The notes under the pieces: generated by a model | What the model was told of the DNA's origin: nothing | Database searches by the model: none | Seen by the model: only the letters and a program-made list of their open reading frames with translations | Made by a program: the position numbers and the translations under genes | Source: Bacteroides intestinalis DSM 17393 | GTDB taxonomy: Bacteria > Bacteroidota > Bacteroidia > Bacteroidales > Bacteroidaceae | Direction: 5' to 3' | DNA length: 64,000 bases | Assembly (NCBI RefSeq): GCF_000172175.1 | Contig: NZ_ABJL02000007.1 | Coordinates: forward strand, 1,302,001 to 1,366,000 | Part shown: positions 43,509 through 52,491 of the stretch, one piece after another | How positions within the stretch are numbered: the first letter of the stretch is position 1 | Layout of the letters: every line of letters starts with the position of its first letter

Positions 43509-44402
43509 TTATGTATTCTTTTGATATTCCGCCGGTGTCATTCCCGTCATCCGTTTAAAGAATTTACTGAAGAATGACGGATTTGGGAATCCCAATTCAT
43601 CCGAGATTTGGAATACCAACAAATCACTGTGTTTCAGCAGCACTTTTGCTTCAAGAATAATGGCTTGGTTAATCCACTGCATTACTGTCTGCCCGCTTAC
43701 TTCACGAATAACCGTACTCAGATAATGAGGAGTCAGGCACAGTTTATCTGCATAGAAGCTGATGGTACGTTCACGTTTACTGTGTTCATTAACCAACCCG
43801 ATGAAGCGACGGAACACCTTTTCCTGGCGTGAGAGATGCAGCGGGGCAGACTCCTCGCATTTTGCATGGATATACCTTATATTATAGAGTAACGCTATAA
43901 TCAAGTGTTGCACCACTTCCCGGCGGAAGGGGACTTTGTGCACAGTATCCCATAACATTGAAAAGAAAGCATCGATTTGCGGCAATTCTTCCTCTGTGGG
44001 CGAGATGAAAATGCCATGCTTTGTGTACGAATCCGTCAGTGCACCTCCCTGTGAGATAGGCAGAAAGTTATTATCAGGAACAATGACCTGAAAGTCGTAA
44101 TCCTCACTGATTTCTATAATTTCTATTAGTGAGTTGCAAGGACTGATAATAATCATTGGTTCCTTTACCTTATATTCTATCAGATTGATGGAGATCCGTG
44201 CTTCACCTTTCAGTATCCGGATGATTCTGCTTTCTCTGGTGCGGTAAGGCTTCCCTGTACTAAAGAGGATGCTATCCATTTGGGCAAAACTGACGACAAT
44301 GCCAAGATCACGGTTGATAAAACGGAAACTATTATTGTTTACAATGTTTTGATTACTCAGCAGCTCGCCAAGTCCAAGCTCCATGGGCTTACTCTTTTCC
44401 AT
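43509..44402 (-). CDS. AraC-family transcriptional regulator, efflux-linked
   Basis: A 297-residue regulator with an N-terminal cupin-like sensing domain and two C-terminal helix-turn-helices (ISFYADKLCLTPHYLSTVIREVSGQTVMQWI and FQISDELGFPNPSFFSKFFKRMTGMTPAEY). It is divergent from the TolC/MFP/ABC operon. Each side has its own -7 box, and direct repeats 21 bp apart lie between (44490-44521), so it probably controls the efflux operon. Confidence 0.9.
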   Translation of the reverse strand: MEKSKPMELGLGELLSNQNIVNNNSFRFINRDLGIVVSFAQMDSILFSTGKPYRTRESRIIRILKGEARISINLIEYKVKEPMIIISPCNSLIEIIEISEDYDFQVIVPDNNFLPISQGGALTDSYTKHGIFISPTEEELPQIDAFFSMLWDTVHKVPFRREVVQHLIIALLYNIRYIHAKCEESAPLHLSRQEKVFRRFIGLVNEHSKRERTISFYADKLCLTPHYLSTVIREVSGQTVMQWINQAIILEAKVLLKHSDLLVFQISDELGFPNPSFFSKFFKRMTGMTPAEYQKNT

Positions 44403-44437
44403 ATTCTTTTTCTTCTTTAACTTATCTATATCTGTGG

Positions 44438-44445
44438 CAAAGGTA
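44438..44445 (-). promoter_or_regulatory. -7 promoter box for the AraC regulator gene
   Basis: TACCTTTG on the minus strand, 36 bp before the ATG at 44402. Confidence 0.6.
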
Positions 44446-44489
44446 AGAAAATGCAGGGTTTTCTTGTCTTTTTATACTGGTAATCGAAT

Positions 44490-44521
44490 AAATAGAACAT
44501 CATTACACACAAATAGAATGT
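44490..44521. promoter_or_regulatory. Candidate AraC operator (direct repeats 21 bp apart)
   Basis: AAATAGAACAT (44490) and AAATAGAATGT (44511) share 9 of 11 bases and are exactly 21 bp apart, the usual geometry of AraC-family half-sites. The second copy lies just upstream of the expected -33 region of the efflux promoter. Confidence 0.55.
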
Positions 44522-44541
44522 ATCCATATACTTTTAAACTC

Positions 44542-44549
44542 TATCTTTG
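44542..44549 (+). promoter_or_regulatory. -7 promoter box for the efflux operon
   Basis: TATCTTTG matches TAnnTTTG, 26 bp before the ATG at 44575. Confidence 0.65.
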
Positions 44550-44574
44550 CGTCCTATAAAGAAATAAACAAGAA

Positions 44575-45843
44575 ATGTATATGGAAATGAAACGAACTAT
44601 TCTCTCCTTTTCCTTTGTTCTTGCGGCAATGCTGGCACATGCGCAGCTCACGCTGGAGGAATGCCAACACTCGGCACAGACCAATTATCCGCTGGTGCGG
44701 CAATACGGTTTGATAGAGAAAGCGCGGGAGTATAACTTGGAGAATGCTGGAAAAGGCTATCTGCCACAATTCACCATTTCAGGAAAAGCAACCTACCAAA
44801 GTGATGTCACAAAGCTGCCTGTGGACGTTCCGGGAATTGATATAAAAAGTATGCCCAAAGATCAGTATCAGGTGATGCTGGAAGTGTCGCAGAATATCTG
44901 GGACGGTGGAGATATCCGTTCCAAGAAGCAACTGACCCAGGCTACTTCGGAAATAGACCGCGGGAAGCAGGAAGTGGATATGTATGCGCAGAATGATCGT
45001 GTGAATCAGCTATACTTCGGTATCCTGTTGTTGGACGAACAGTTGAAGCAGAACCAGCTTTTGCAGGAAGATTTGGGACGCACTCATCAGCTAGTATCCA
45101 ACTATATGGCAAACGGCATTGCCAATCAGAGCGATCTGGATGCCGTAAGCGTGGAGATATTGAACACGAAGCAGAAACGCATTGAACTGGAATCTTCGCG
45201 ACAGGCCTATCTGAGCATGCTCTCTATCTTTATAGGAAAGGAAATCGCTTCCGGAACTACATTGGAGAAGCCTACCGATACTTTTGAATCTACTTCATTG
45301 GTGAACAACCGTCCGGAACTTCGCTGGTTCGATGCCCAAGGCGGGCAATTGAACGTACAGGAGTCTTCATTGAAGACGCGCTTCCGTCCCCGCTTCGGGC
45401 TGTTCGTGCAGGGAGCTTACGGAAATCCGCGATTGAATATGCTGAAAGATGATTTCTCCGCATACTATGTAGCGGGAGTCCGTATGTCATGGAACTTCGG
45501 TAGCCTCTACACGTTGCGCAATGATCGGAGGCTGATAGATAACAACCGCCGTAAGTTGGAGACCAGCCGCGATGTGTTCCTGTTCAATACCAACCTGCAA
45601 TCTACCCAACAAAGCTCGGCCATCCAGTCCATGCGCCGGCAGATGGTGGATGATGATGAGATTATCCGTTTGCGTGTCAATATCCGTAAGGCTGCCGAGG
45701 CTAAAGTAGAGAACGGTACGCTGACCGTAACCGATATGCTTCGTGAAATCACAGCTGAGAATCTGGCACGTCAAACCAAGGCTTTGCACGAGGTGCAGTT
45801 ACTGATGAACATCTGGAATCTGAAATATACATTGAATAATTAA
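44575..45843 (+). CDS. TolC-type outer-membrane efflux protein
   Basis: A 422-residue outer-membrane factor. Signal peptide ends LAHAQ (about residue 23); the mature protein starts LTLEECQHSAQ, typical of the OEP family, and has long coiled-coil-forming segments. It forms the exit duct for the MFP/ABC system encoded next. ATGs at 44575, 44581 and 44587 (MKRTILSF) are all in frame; the last gives the most usual signal peptide, but the first is kept. Confidence 0.93.
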   Translation: MYMEMKRTILSFSFVLAAMLAHAQLTLEECQHSAQTNYPLVRQYGLIEKAREYNLENAGKGYLPQFTISGKATYQSDVTKLPVDVPGIDIKSMPKDQYQVMLEVSQNIWDGGDIRSKKQLTQATSEIDRGKQEVDMYAQNDRVNQLYFGILLLDEQLKQNQLLQEDLGRTHQLVSNYMANGIANQSDLDAVSVEILNTKQKRIELESSRQAYLSMLSIFIGKEIASGTTLEKPTDTFESTSLVNNRPELRWFDAQGGQLNVQESSLKTRFRPRFGLFVQGAYGNPRLNMLKDDFSAYYVAGVRMSWNFGSLYTLRNDRRLIDNNRRKLETSRDVFLFNTNLQSTQQSSAIQSMRRQMVDDDEIIRLRVNIRKAAEAKVENGTLTVTDMLREITAENLARQTKALHEVQLLMNIWNLKYTLNN

Positions 45844-45865
45844 AGGCATAAAAATATAGATCATT

Positions 45866-46768
45866 ATGAAATCAAGGAATTTACTGGGACTTTGTTCCCT
45901 ATTGGCCCTCTTTTCCGCTTGTGGAAACGGTGTCCCGAAATATGATGCAACAGGAACGTTTGAGACTACGGAAGTGCTTGTATCTGCCGAAGCATCGGGC
46001 CGCCTGCTTTATTTCGATATCGAAGAAGGAATGTTACTGAAGGCCGGTGAAGAAGTCGGCGTAGTAGATACCGTACAGCTCTACCTGACGAAGCTGCAAC
46101 TGGAGGCGAGCATTAAATCCGTCGAAGAACAGCGCCCTGATATCCTGAAACAGGTAGCAGCCACCAAAGAACAAATATCTGCCGCCCAACGCGAACGGAA
46201 TCGTGTGGCAAACTTGCTAAAAGTAGGTGCGGCAAACCAGAAACAACTGGATGATGCGGAAGACCAGCTTGAAGTGCTCCGCAAGCAACTTGTTGCGCAA
46301 AACTCTACCTTATCCAACAGTCACCAGAGCCTGACGTGGCAAAGTTCATCCGTCGGTATTCAGGTGGCACAGGTGGAAGACCAGTTGAAGAAGTGCCACA
46401 TCACCTCTCCGATAACCGGCACTGTACTGGCAAAGTACGCCGAAGCGGGAGAACTGACAGCTATGGGCACTCCGCTTTTCAAAGTGGCCGATACGGAGCA
46501 GATGTATCTTCGTGCTTACATCACCTCCGAACAACTGTCGCAGGTAAAGCTGGGACAGAAAGTAACCGTCTTCTCCGATTACGGTACCGATGAGCACAAG
46601 CAGTATCCGGGCGTAGTGACCTGGATTTCGGATACCTCGGAATTTACCCCGAAGACTATCCTGACTAAGAATGAACGTGCCAACCTAGTGTATGCCGTGA
46701 AGATTGCCGTGCACAATGACGGGCTGTTGAAGATAGGCATGTACGGGGGAGTGGAGTTTAATAAGTGA
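45866..46768 (+). CDS. Membrane-fusion (HlyD-type) efflux lipoprotein
   Basis: A 300-residue periplasmic adaptor. The lipobox FSAC puts the lipidated Cys at residue 19. A biotinyl-lipoyl half (GRLLYFDIEEGMLLKAGEEVGVVD), a central coiled coil (about 70-165) and the second half (CHITSPITGTVLAKYAEAGE) follow in HlyD order. It joins the TolC homologue to the inner-membrane ABC complex. Its TGA stop lies within a short array of GTGATAAA-type repeats that fills the gap to the next gene. Confidence 0.92.
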   Translation: MKSRNLLGLCSLLALFSACGNGVPKYDATGTFETTEVLVSAEASGRLLYFDIEEGMLLKAGEEVGVVDTVQLYLTKLQLEASIKSVEEQRPDILKQVAATKEQISAAQRERNRVANLLKVGAANQKQLDDAEDQLEVLRKQLVAQNSTLSNSHQSLTWQSSSVGIQVAQVEDQLKKCHITSPITGTVLAKYAEAGELTAMGTPLFKVADTEQMYLRAYITSEQLSQVKLGQKVTVFSDYGTDEHKQYPGVVTWISDTSEFTPKTILTKNERANLVYAVKIAVHNDGLLKIGMYGGVEFNK

Positions 46769-46794
46769 TAAAGTGATAGGTGATAAAGTGATGA
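46765..46794. repeat. GTGATAAA-type units across the MFP stop codon
   Basis: GTGATAAA, GTGATAGG, (G)TGATAAA and GTGATGA in near 8-bp phase; the first unit contains the TGA stop (46766-46768). Same unit as the elements at 11007 and 24303, but without core or inverted arm. Confidence 0.55.
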
Positions 46795-46798
46795 GTTT

Positions 46799-48259
46799 AT
46801 GGAACATGCGGTTGTTGTAGATAACGTTACCAAGAAATATGGGGCGGTGGAGGCGTTGAAGGGTGTTTCCTTGACGGTTCCTTCCGGAGAGTTGTTCGGT
46901 ATTATCGGACCTGACGGGGCGGGGAAGACTTCTCTTTTCCGTATCCTCACCACCTTGTTGCTTCCCGATAGTGGAAATGCTTCGGTGTGTGGTCTGGATA
47001 TAGCGAAGGATTATAAAGAAATTCGTCGTCGCGTAGGCTATATGCCGGGACGTTTCTCCCTCTATCAGGACTTGACGGTAGAAGAAAACCTGAACTTCTT
47101 TGCTACTGTTTTCCATACCACCATTGAGGAGAATTATGAATTGGTGAAGGATATCTACCAGCAAATAGAGCCTTTCCGCAAACGCCGTGCCGGAGCTTTG
47201 TCCGGAGGTATGAAGCAGAAACTGGCGTTGAGTTGTGCGCTTATCCATAAACCGGATGTGCTTTTCCTCGACGAGCCGACAACAGGTGTAGACCCTGTTT
47301 CCCGCAAGGAGTTTTGGGGGATGCTTTGCCGGTTGAAGGAACAGGGTATCACCATCATAGCCTCTACGCCTATTATTGATGAGGCACGCCAATGTGACCG
47401 CATTGCTTTTATCAATGAGGGGCAGATACATGGGATAGATACTCCGGAACGTATTCTGAACCAGTTCGCAAGCATTCTCTGTCCGCCGGGGCTGGAACAC
47501 GGCAAGGTGGAACAGAAAGATGAGTATGTCATCGAAGTGGATAAGCTCACCAAACGTTTCGGCAATTTCACGGCAGTGGATCATATCTCTTTCAAAGTCC
47601 ATCGCGGCGAGATATTCGGCTTCCTAGGTGCCAACGGTGCCGGAAAGACTACTGCCATGCGCATGCTTACCGGATTGAGCCATCCCACAGGAGGCACGGT
47701 CCGCGTAGCCGGTTTCGATGTTGCCACACGGACGGAGGATGTGAAAAAGAATATCGGCTATATGAGCCAGAAGTTTTCTCTTTACGAAGACCTGAAAGTG
47801 TGGGAGAATATCCGGCTGTTTGCCGGGATTTACGGCATGGCAGAAGATGAAATAGCCCGCAAGACCGATGAACTTCTGGAACGTATCGGGCTGAGTGCCG
47901 AGCGTGATACGCTGGTAAAAAGTCTGCCGCTGGGCTGGAAACAGAAACTTGCTTTCTCCGTTTCCATCTTTCACGAGCCGAAGATCGTCTTTCTGGATGA
48001 GCCGACGGGTGGGGTAGATCCTGCTACCCGTCGCCAGTTCTGGGAGCTTATTTATCAGGCTGCCGACCGGGGAATTACTGTCTTTGTCACCACCCACTTC
48101 ATGGATGAGGCCGAGTATTGCGACCGTATCTCTATCATGGTGGATGGCATGATCCGTGCTCTCGATACGCCCGATGAACTGAAACGGCAATTTAAGGTTG
48201 CTACGATGGATGATGTTTTCCAGCAGTTGGCACGGGAGGCGGTGCGTACGGCGGATTAG
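46799..48259 (+). CDS. Tandem ABC ATPase of an ABC-2 efflux system (YbhF-type)
   Basis: Two fused nucleotide-binding domains, 486 residues. NBD1 has Walker A GPDGAGKTS (37-45), signature LSGGMKQK (134-141) and Walker B FLDEP, but its H-loop position reads ASTPIIDEA with no His. NBD2 has Walker A GANGAGKTT (277-285) and an H-loop His (TTHFMDEAE), but its signature is SLPLGWKQK, not LSGGQ. It powers the two permeases encoded next. The pattern predicts one competent and one degenerate ATP site. Confidence 0.93.
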   Translation: MEHAVVVDNVTKKYGAVEALKGVSLTVPSGELFGIIGPDGAGKTSLFRILTTLLLPDSGNASVCGLDIAKDYKEIRRRVGYMPGRFSLYQDLTVEENLNFFATVFHTTIEENYELVKDIYQQIEPFRKRRAGALSGGMKQKLALSCALIHKPDVLFLDEPTTGVDPVSRKEFWGMLCRLKEQGITIIASTPIIDEARQCDRIAFINEGQIHGIDTPERILNQFASILCPPGLEHGKVEQKDEYVIEVDKLTKRFGNFTAVDHISFKVHRGEIFGFLGANGAGKTTAMRMLTGLSHPTGGTVRVAGFDVATRTEDVKKNIGYMSQKFSLYEDLKVWENIRLFAGIYGMAEDEIARKTDELLERIGLSAERDTLVKSLPLGWKQKLAFSVSIFHEPKIVFLDEPTGGVDPATRRQFWELIYQAADRGITVFVTTHFMDEAEYCDRISIMVDGMIRALDTPDELKRQFKVATMDDVFQQLAREAVRTAD

Positions 48260-48287
48260 CCGATTCATAACATAATTAGTAAGAACA

Positions 48288-49391
48288 ATGAAACAATTTA
48301 TAGCTTTTGTCCGAAAGGAATTCTTCCATATCTTCCGCGACAGGCGAACCATGCTGATATTGCTGGGTATGCCTGTGGTGCAGATTATCCTTTTCGGCTT
48401 TGCCATAACCACGGAAGTGAAGAATGTCCGTGTTGCCATTCTCGACCCGTCGAACGATGTTGTCACCCGGCGCATTATCGACCGTCTGGATGCGAGTGAA
48501 TATTTCTCCGTCACCACAAATCTGAATACTCCGGACGAGGTTGAGAAGTCTTTCAGACGGGGAGACATTGACCTGGCAGTCATCTTCAGCGAGCAATTTG
48601 CGAATCACGTTTATACTGGAGATGCTTGTGTACAGTTGGTGGCCGATGCTACCGACCCCAATACGGCAACCACACAGACCGGTTATGCCGCCAATATCAT
48701 ATCCTCTGCCGGACGCGAAATGCTTCCGGAGGGAATGCAGGTTTCCACTATTGTTCCCGAAGTGAAGCTGCTTTATAATCCGCAGATGAAGAGCGCCTAC
48801 AACTTTGTGCCGGGTGTGATGGGACTGATCCTGATGTTGATTTGTGCCATGATGACTTCCATATCCATTGTTCGGGAGAAGGAGACGGGGACGATGGAGA
48901 TATTGTTGGTTTCTCCGGTGAAGCCGCTATTCATTATTCTTGCCAAGGCAGTTCCTTACTTTGTACTTTCGTTTGTCAACCTGACAACGATTTTGCTGCT
49001 CTCGGTCTATGTGCTCGATGTTCCTGTGGCGGGTAGCTTGTTTTGGCTGATTGTGGTATCGCTGCTCTTTATCTTTGTTTCCCTGGCTCTGGGCTTGCTG
49101 ATTTCCTCGGTGACGCGGACGCAGGTTGCTGCCATGCTTGCATCGGGATTGATACTGATGATGCCTACCATGCTGCTCTCCGGTATGATATTTCCCATAG
49201 AGAGCATGCCCTTGCTGCTTCAAGGTATTTCGGCCGTACTTCCTGCCCGCTGGTACATTCAGGCTGTGCGGAAGCTGATGATCGAAGGAGTGGACATCTC
49301 ACTGGTATTGACGGAAGTCAGTATTCTTGCTGTAATGGCGGTTGCGCTGATTACGATTAGTTTCAAGAAGTTTAAGAATCGATTAGAATAG
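48288..49391 (+). CDS. ABC-2 type permease (first)
   Basis: A 367-residue inner-membrane permease: an N-terminal helix, a large extracytoplasmic domain (about 45-170), then five hydrophobic segments, the ABC-2/YbhS-YbhR layout. SIVREKETGTMEILLVSPVKP is the conserved coupling region. It pairs with the next gene product. The gene starts 29 bp after the ATPase stop. Confidence 0.92.
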   Translation: MKQFIAFVRKEFFHIFRDRRTMLILLGMPVVQIILFGFAITTEVKNVRVAILDPSNDVVTRRIIDRLDASEYFSVTTNLNTPDEVEKSFRRGDIDLAVIFSEQFANHVYTGDACVQLVADATDPNTATTQTGYAANIISSAGREMLPEGMQVSTIVPEVKLLYNPQMKSAYNFVPGVMGLILMLICAMMTSISIVREKETGTMEILLVSPVKPLFIILAKAVPYFVLSFVNLTTILLLSVYVLDVPVAGSLFWLIVVSLLFIFVSLALGLLISSVTRTQVAAMLASGLILMMPTMLLSGMIFPIESMPLLLQGISAVLPARWYIQAVRKLMIEGVDISLVLTEVSILAVMAVALITISFKKFKNRLE

Positions 49392-49403
49392 GAGAGTGGT
49401 GGT

Positions 49404-50522
49404 ATGATAAAGTTTCTGATAGAAAAAGAATTCAAGCAGTTGCTCCGTAACTCGTTCCTGCCGAAGATGATTCTTATCTTCCCCTGTATGATTATGATAC
49501 TGATGCCTTGGGCGGCAAATCTGGAGATAAAGAACATTAACCTGAATATTGTGGATAATGACCACAGCGTACTTTCGCGCCGCCTTGTGGATAAGATCGG
49601 TGCATCCACCTATTTCCGTACAACGGCCCTTCCTGATACTTACAATGAAGGATTGCGCTCCATCGAAATCGGTTCAGCGGATATTATCCTGGAGATTCCC
49701 CGCGATTTTGAGAAAAACTGGGTGACGGGTAAAAGCCCCCGCCTGCTGGTTGCCGTCAATGCGGTGAACGGTACAAAGGGAGGATTGGGCGGCTCGTACC
49801 TGTCTTCCATCATTAATGACTATACCCGTGAGTTGCAATCGGAATCACCGGCAAAGGCAATGTCTGCCGGGATGGGATTGCCCCGGATCGGCATTTCAAC
49901 GCAGAATCTGTATAACCCGAACCTGAACTACAAGCTCTTTATGGTTCCGGCATTGATGGTGATGTTGTTGACAATGATTTGCGGCTTTCTTCCGGCGCTC
50001 AATGTAGTAGGTGAGAAAGAAGTGGGCACTATCGAGCAGATCAATGTAACGCCTGTTTCCAAACTGACGTTTATTCTTGCCAAGCTGATACCTTATTGGC
50101 TGATAGGTTTCATTGTGCTTACGATATGTTTCTTTCTGGCATGGTTGCTCTATGGCATTCTTCCTGTGGGGCATTTTGTGACGATATACCTTTTTGCAGT
50201 GGTCTTCCTGTTCGTGGTCTCCGGATTCGGTCTGGTGATTTCCAATCATTCCGCTACGTTGCAGCAGGCCATGTTCGTCATGTGGTTCTTTATGCTGATA
50301 CTGATGCTGATGAGCGGCTTGTTCACTCCCGTACACAGTATGCCGGAGTGGGCACAACTGATTGCTGCGCTCAATCCGCTGAAATATTTTGTAGAGGTGA
50401 TGCGTACCATTTACCTGCGGGGTGGTGGCATTGTGGAGTTACTTTCACAGTTGGGAGCATTGACGGCCTTTGCGGTGTTCTTCAATTTGTGGGCGGTGAG
50501 GAGTTACAGAAAGAATAATTGA
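49404..50522 (+). CDS. ABC-2 type permease (second)
   Basis: A 372-residue partner permease with the same layout as the preceding gene product: MIKFLIEKEFKQLLRNSFLPK, a large periplasmic domain, and VVGEKEVGTIEQINVTPVSK as the coupling region. It starts 12 bp after its neighbour's stop. Together with the MFP and TolC homologue it forms a tripartite exporter; the substrate is unknown. Confidence 0.92.
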   Translation: MIKFLIEKEFKQLLRNSFLPKMILIFPCMIMILMPWAANLEIKNINLNIVDNDHSVLSRRLVDKIGASTYFRTTALPDTYNEGLRSIEIGSADIILEIPRDFEKNWVTGKSPRLLVAVNAVNGTKGGLGGSYLSSIINDYTRELQSESPAKAMSAGMGLPRIGISTQNLYNPNLNYKLFMVPALMVMLLTMICGFLPALNVVGEKEVGTIEQINVTPVSKLTFILAKLIPYWLIGFIVLTICFFLAWLLYGILPVGHFVTIYLFAVVFLFVVSGFGLVISNHSATLQQAMFVMWFFMLILMLMSGLFTPVHSMPEWAQLIAALNPLKYFVEVMRTIYLRGGGIVELLSQLGALTAFAVFFNLWAVRSYRKNN

Positions 50523-50552
50523 TGTACCTTTCAGTAATTCCACATTTTATCC

Positions 50553-50560
50553 TACTTTTG
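50553..50560 (+). promoter_or_regulatory. -7 promoter box for the acyltransferase gene
   Basis: TACTTTTG matches TAnnTTTG, 29 bp before the ATG at 50590. Confidence 0.6.
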
Positions 50561-50589
50561 CATCCAAATTAATTATATCTGATATCCTA

Positions 50590-51732
50590 ATGAACACGCA
50601 GACAACTTATCTCGCCTCTAAGCCGCATTATGAAATCCTGGATGGATTGCGTGGAGTGGCGGCTGTTATGGTCGTAATATTCCATCTTTTCGAAGCACAT
50701 GCAGGTGGCAACCATCTCACGCAAATCATTAATCACGGTTATCTTGCTGTTGACTTCTTCTTTATGCTTTCGGGCTTTGTAATCGGTTATGCCTATGATG
50801 ACCGCTGGAACCGGATGAGTATCGGTACTTTCTTCAAACGCCGTGTCATCCGTCTGCATCCTATGGTAATTATAGGTAGCATTATCGGTGCGCTTTTCTT
50901 TTTCTTCCAGAAATCTCCCTGTTTTCCGAATATGGATAATATATCGGTCGGAACAGTTTTGATAATCATGCTCTATGGCTGTACATTACTTCCCCTTCCT
51001 TTGAAGTGGGACATTCGTGGGTGGACGGAAATGCACCCGTTGAATGGGCCGGCATGGTCGCTTTATTATGAATATATCGGCAATATCCTGTACGCACTGT
51101 TTGTCCGTAAGTTCAACAAGGTTGCTTTGTCTATTCTTGTTTTTCTGGCAGCCTGTGCCACTTTGCATCTCTGCCTTACTGCGCCCAATGGTGATATCGT
51201 GGGCGGATGGGCATTGAATTGGGAACAGCAATATGTGGGCTTTGTCCGTTTGCTCTATCCGTTCTTTGCAGGTTTGTTGCTTTCACGCTTGGGCTGGCTC
51301 ATACGGGTGAAGAAACGCGCATTCTGGTGGTGTAGCCTGATGATTGTGATAGTTCTTTCTGTTCCCCGTATTGGCGGTGAAGATGGTTTCTGGATGAATG
51401 GACTCTATGAGGCATTTTGCATTATCTTTATCTTCCCGGTCATTGTTTCGATGGGAGCCGGTGGCAAAGTTACGGGAAAACGCTCTGTAGGTATCTGTAA
51501 GTTTCTGGGCGATATCTCATATCCCGTTTATATCACTCATTATCCGCTGATATATACATATACAGCCTGGGCATGCAACAATAATGCGACCATTACCGAA
51601 GGCCTTCCTTATATGATACTGACCTTTGTCGGAGCTTTCGTCCTTGCTTATGCTTGCCTGAAACTCTATGACGAACCGGTACGCAAATGGCTGACCAATC
51701 GTTTCCTGAAAGGAGTGCGTAAAGCAAAATAA
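50590..51732 (+). CDS. Acyltransferase family 3 membrane protein
   Basis: A 380-residue integral membrane O-acyltransferase (Acyl_transf_3). LDGLRGVAAVMVVIFHLFEAH near the N-terminus carries the conserved Arg and His of the family, and about ten hydrophobic segments follow. SYPVYITHYPLIY near the C-terminus is also typical. Such enzymes acylate sugars or surface polymers; the acceptor cannot be told. It has its own promoter and terminator, so it is probably not part of the efflux operon. Confidence 0.88.
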   Translation: MNTQTTYLASKPHYEILDGLRGVAAVMVVIFHLFEAHAGGNHLTQIINHGYLAVDFFFMLSGFVIGYAYDDRWNRMSIGTFFKRRVIRLHPMVIIGSIIGALFFFFQKSPCFPNMDNISVGTVLIIMLYGCTLLPLPLKWDIRGWTEMHPLNGPAWSLYYEYIGNILYALFVRKFNKVALSILVFLAACATLHLCLTAPNGDIVGGWALNWEQQYVGFVRLLYPFFAGLLLSRLGWLIRVKKRAFWWCSLMIVIVLSVPRIGGEDGFWMNGLYEAFCIIFIFPVIVSMGAGGKVTGKRSVGICKFLGDISYPVYITHYPLIYTYTAWACNNNATITEGLPYMILTFVGAFVLAYACLKLYDEPVRKWLTNRFLKGVRKAK

Positions 51733-51756
51733 ATACATCCGGAGATATAAAAAGAA

Positions 51757-51788
51757 ACGGGCAACTTCTCGCAAAAGAAGTTGCCCGT
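51757..51788. terminator. Bidirectional terminator between the acyltransferase and hsp20 genes
   Basis: A perfect 13-bp stem, ACGGGCAACTTCT / AGAAGTTGCCCGT, with a 6-nt loop, between two convergent genes. It has an A-rich left flank and a short T-rich right flank. Confidence 0.8.
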
Positions 51789-51823
51789 CTTGATTAATTC
51801 ATCTGTTGGGTTCACCGGAAACC

Positions 51824-52252
51824 TTATTTCACTTCAATGGATTTCTTATTCTTCTGTTTTTCTTCGGCTGAGAATTTCGGCAGATTGATGTTCAGCACGC
51901 CATTTTCTACTTGTGCTGCAATCTTTTCCTTGTCCACATTGTCCGGCAATATCATGGTCTGTTGGAACTTAGAGTATGAGAATTCACGACGCAGATAGCG
52001 ACCGTCTTTCTTTTCCTCCTTGTTCTCAGTCTTCTTTTCCATGCTGATAACCAGATTGTTGTCTTCGTCGATATGAACATTGAAGTCATCTTTGGTCATT
52101 CCCGGAGCAGCCAATTCTACTTTGTACTCCTTTTCCGTTTCCAGTACGTTGATAGCCGGAGCGGTTGCATTGGCTTTTTCCATCCATTCGTTATCAAAGA
52201 AATCATTGAAGATACTTGGTAACCAATTTTGAGTTCTTCTAACAGGCATCAT
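51824..52252 (-). CDS. Small heat-shock protein (Hsp20/alpha-crystallin)
   Basis: A 142-residue ATP-independent chaperone. The alpha-crystallin domain covers about 36-130 (YKVELAAPGMTKDDFNVHIDEDN, EFSYSKFQQTMILPDNVD) and ends with VENGVLNINLP, followed by a short charged tail. It keeps unfolded proteins soluble under stress. The 240-bp upstream region holds overlapping promoter-like signals (52370-52396). Confidence 0.93.
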   Translation of the reverse strand: MMPVRRTQNWLPSIFNDFFDNEWMEKANATAPAINVLETEKEYKVELAAPGMTKDDFNVHIDEDNNLVISMEKKTENKEEKKDGRYLRREFSYSKFQQTMILPDNVDKEKIAAQVENGVLNINLPKFSAEEKQKNKKSIEVK

Positions 52253-52369
52253 AATTTTAGTCTCCTATCCTTTAAGTTAAACATTCGGTTAGTTCTGAAC
52301 TTTCGGTCTTGAACTGCTTTCGGGAATCGTTTCTTAATCACTCCCATGCAGCTCCTGAACCGTCGTTCA

Positions 52370-52396
52370 CAAACATAATCGCAAAACGTGTGCCAA
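52370..52396 (-). promoter_or_regulatory. Overlapping promoter signals upstream of hsp20
   Basis: On the minus strand TTGGCACACGTTTTGC (52396 down to 52381) has the GG-N10-GC spacing of sigma-54 -24/-12 elements. Directly after it TATGTTTG (52377-52370) matches the normal TAnnTTTG box. Either could serve; the leader would be about 115 nt. Confidence 0.4.
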
Positions 52397-52491
52397 TTGA
52401 TTTTAGTTTTGCTGATTAACAAAATGTCACTAAAGTTCTGACAAAATTACTTGTTTTATGTCGTTTTGTACGGTTTTTATATAAAATTGCT

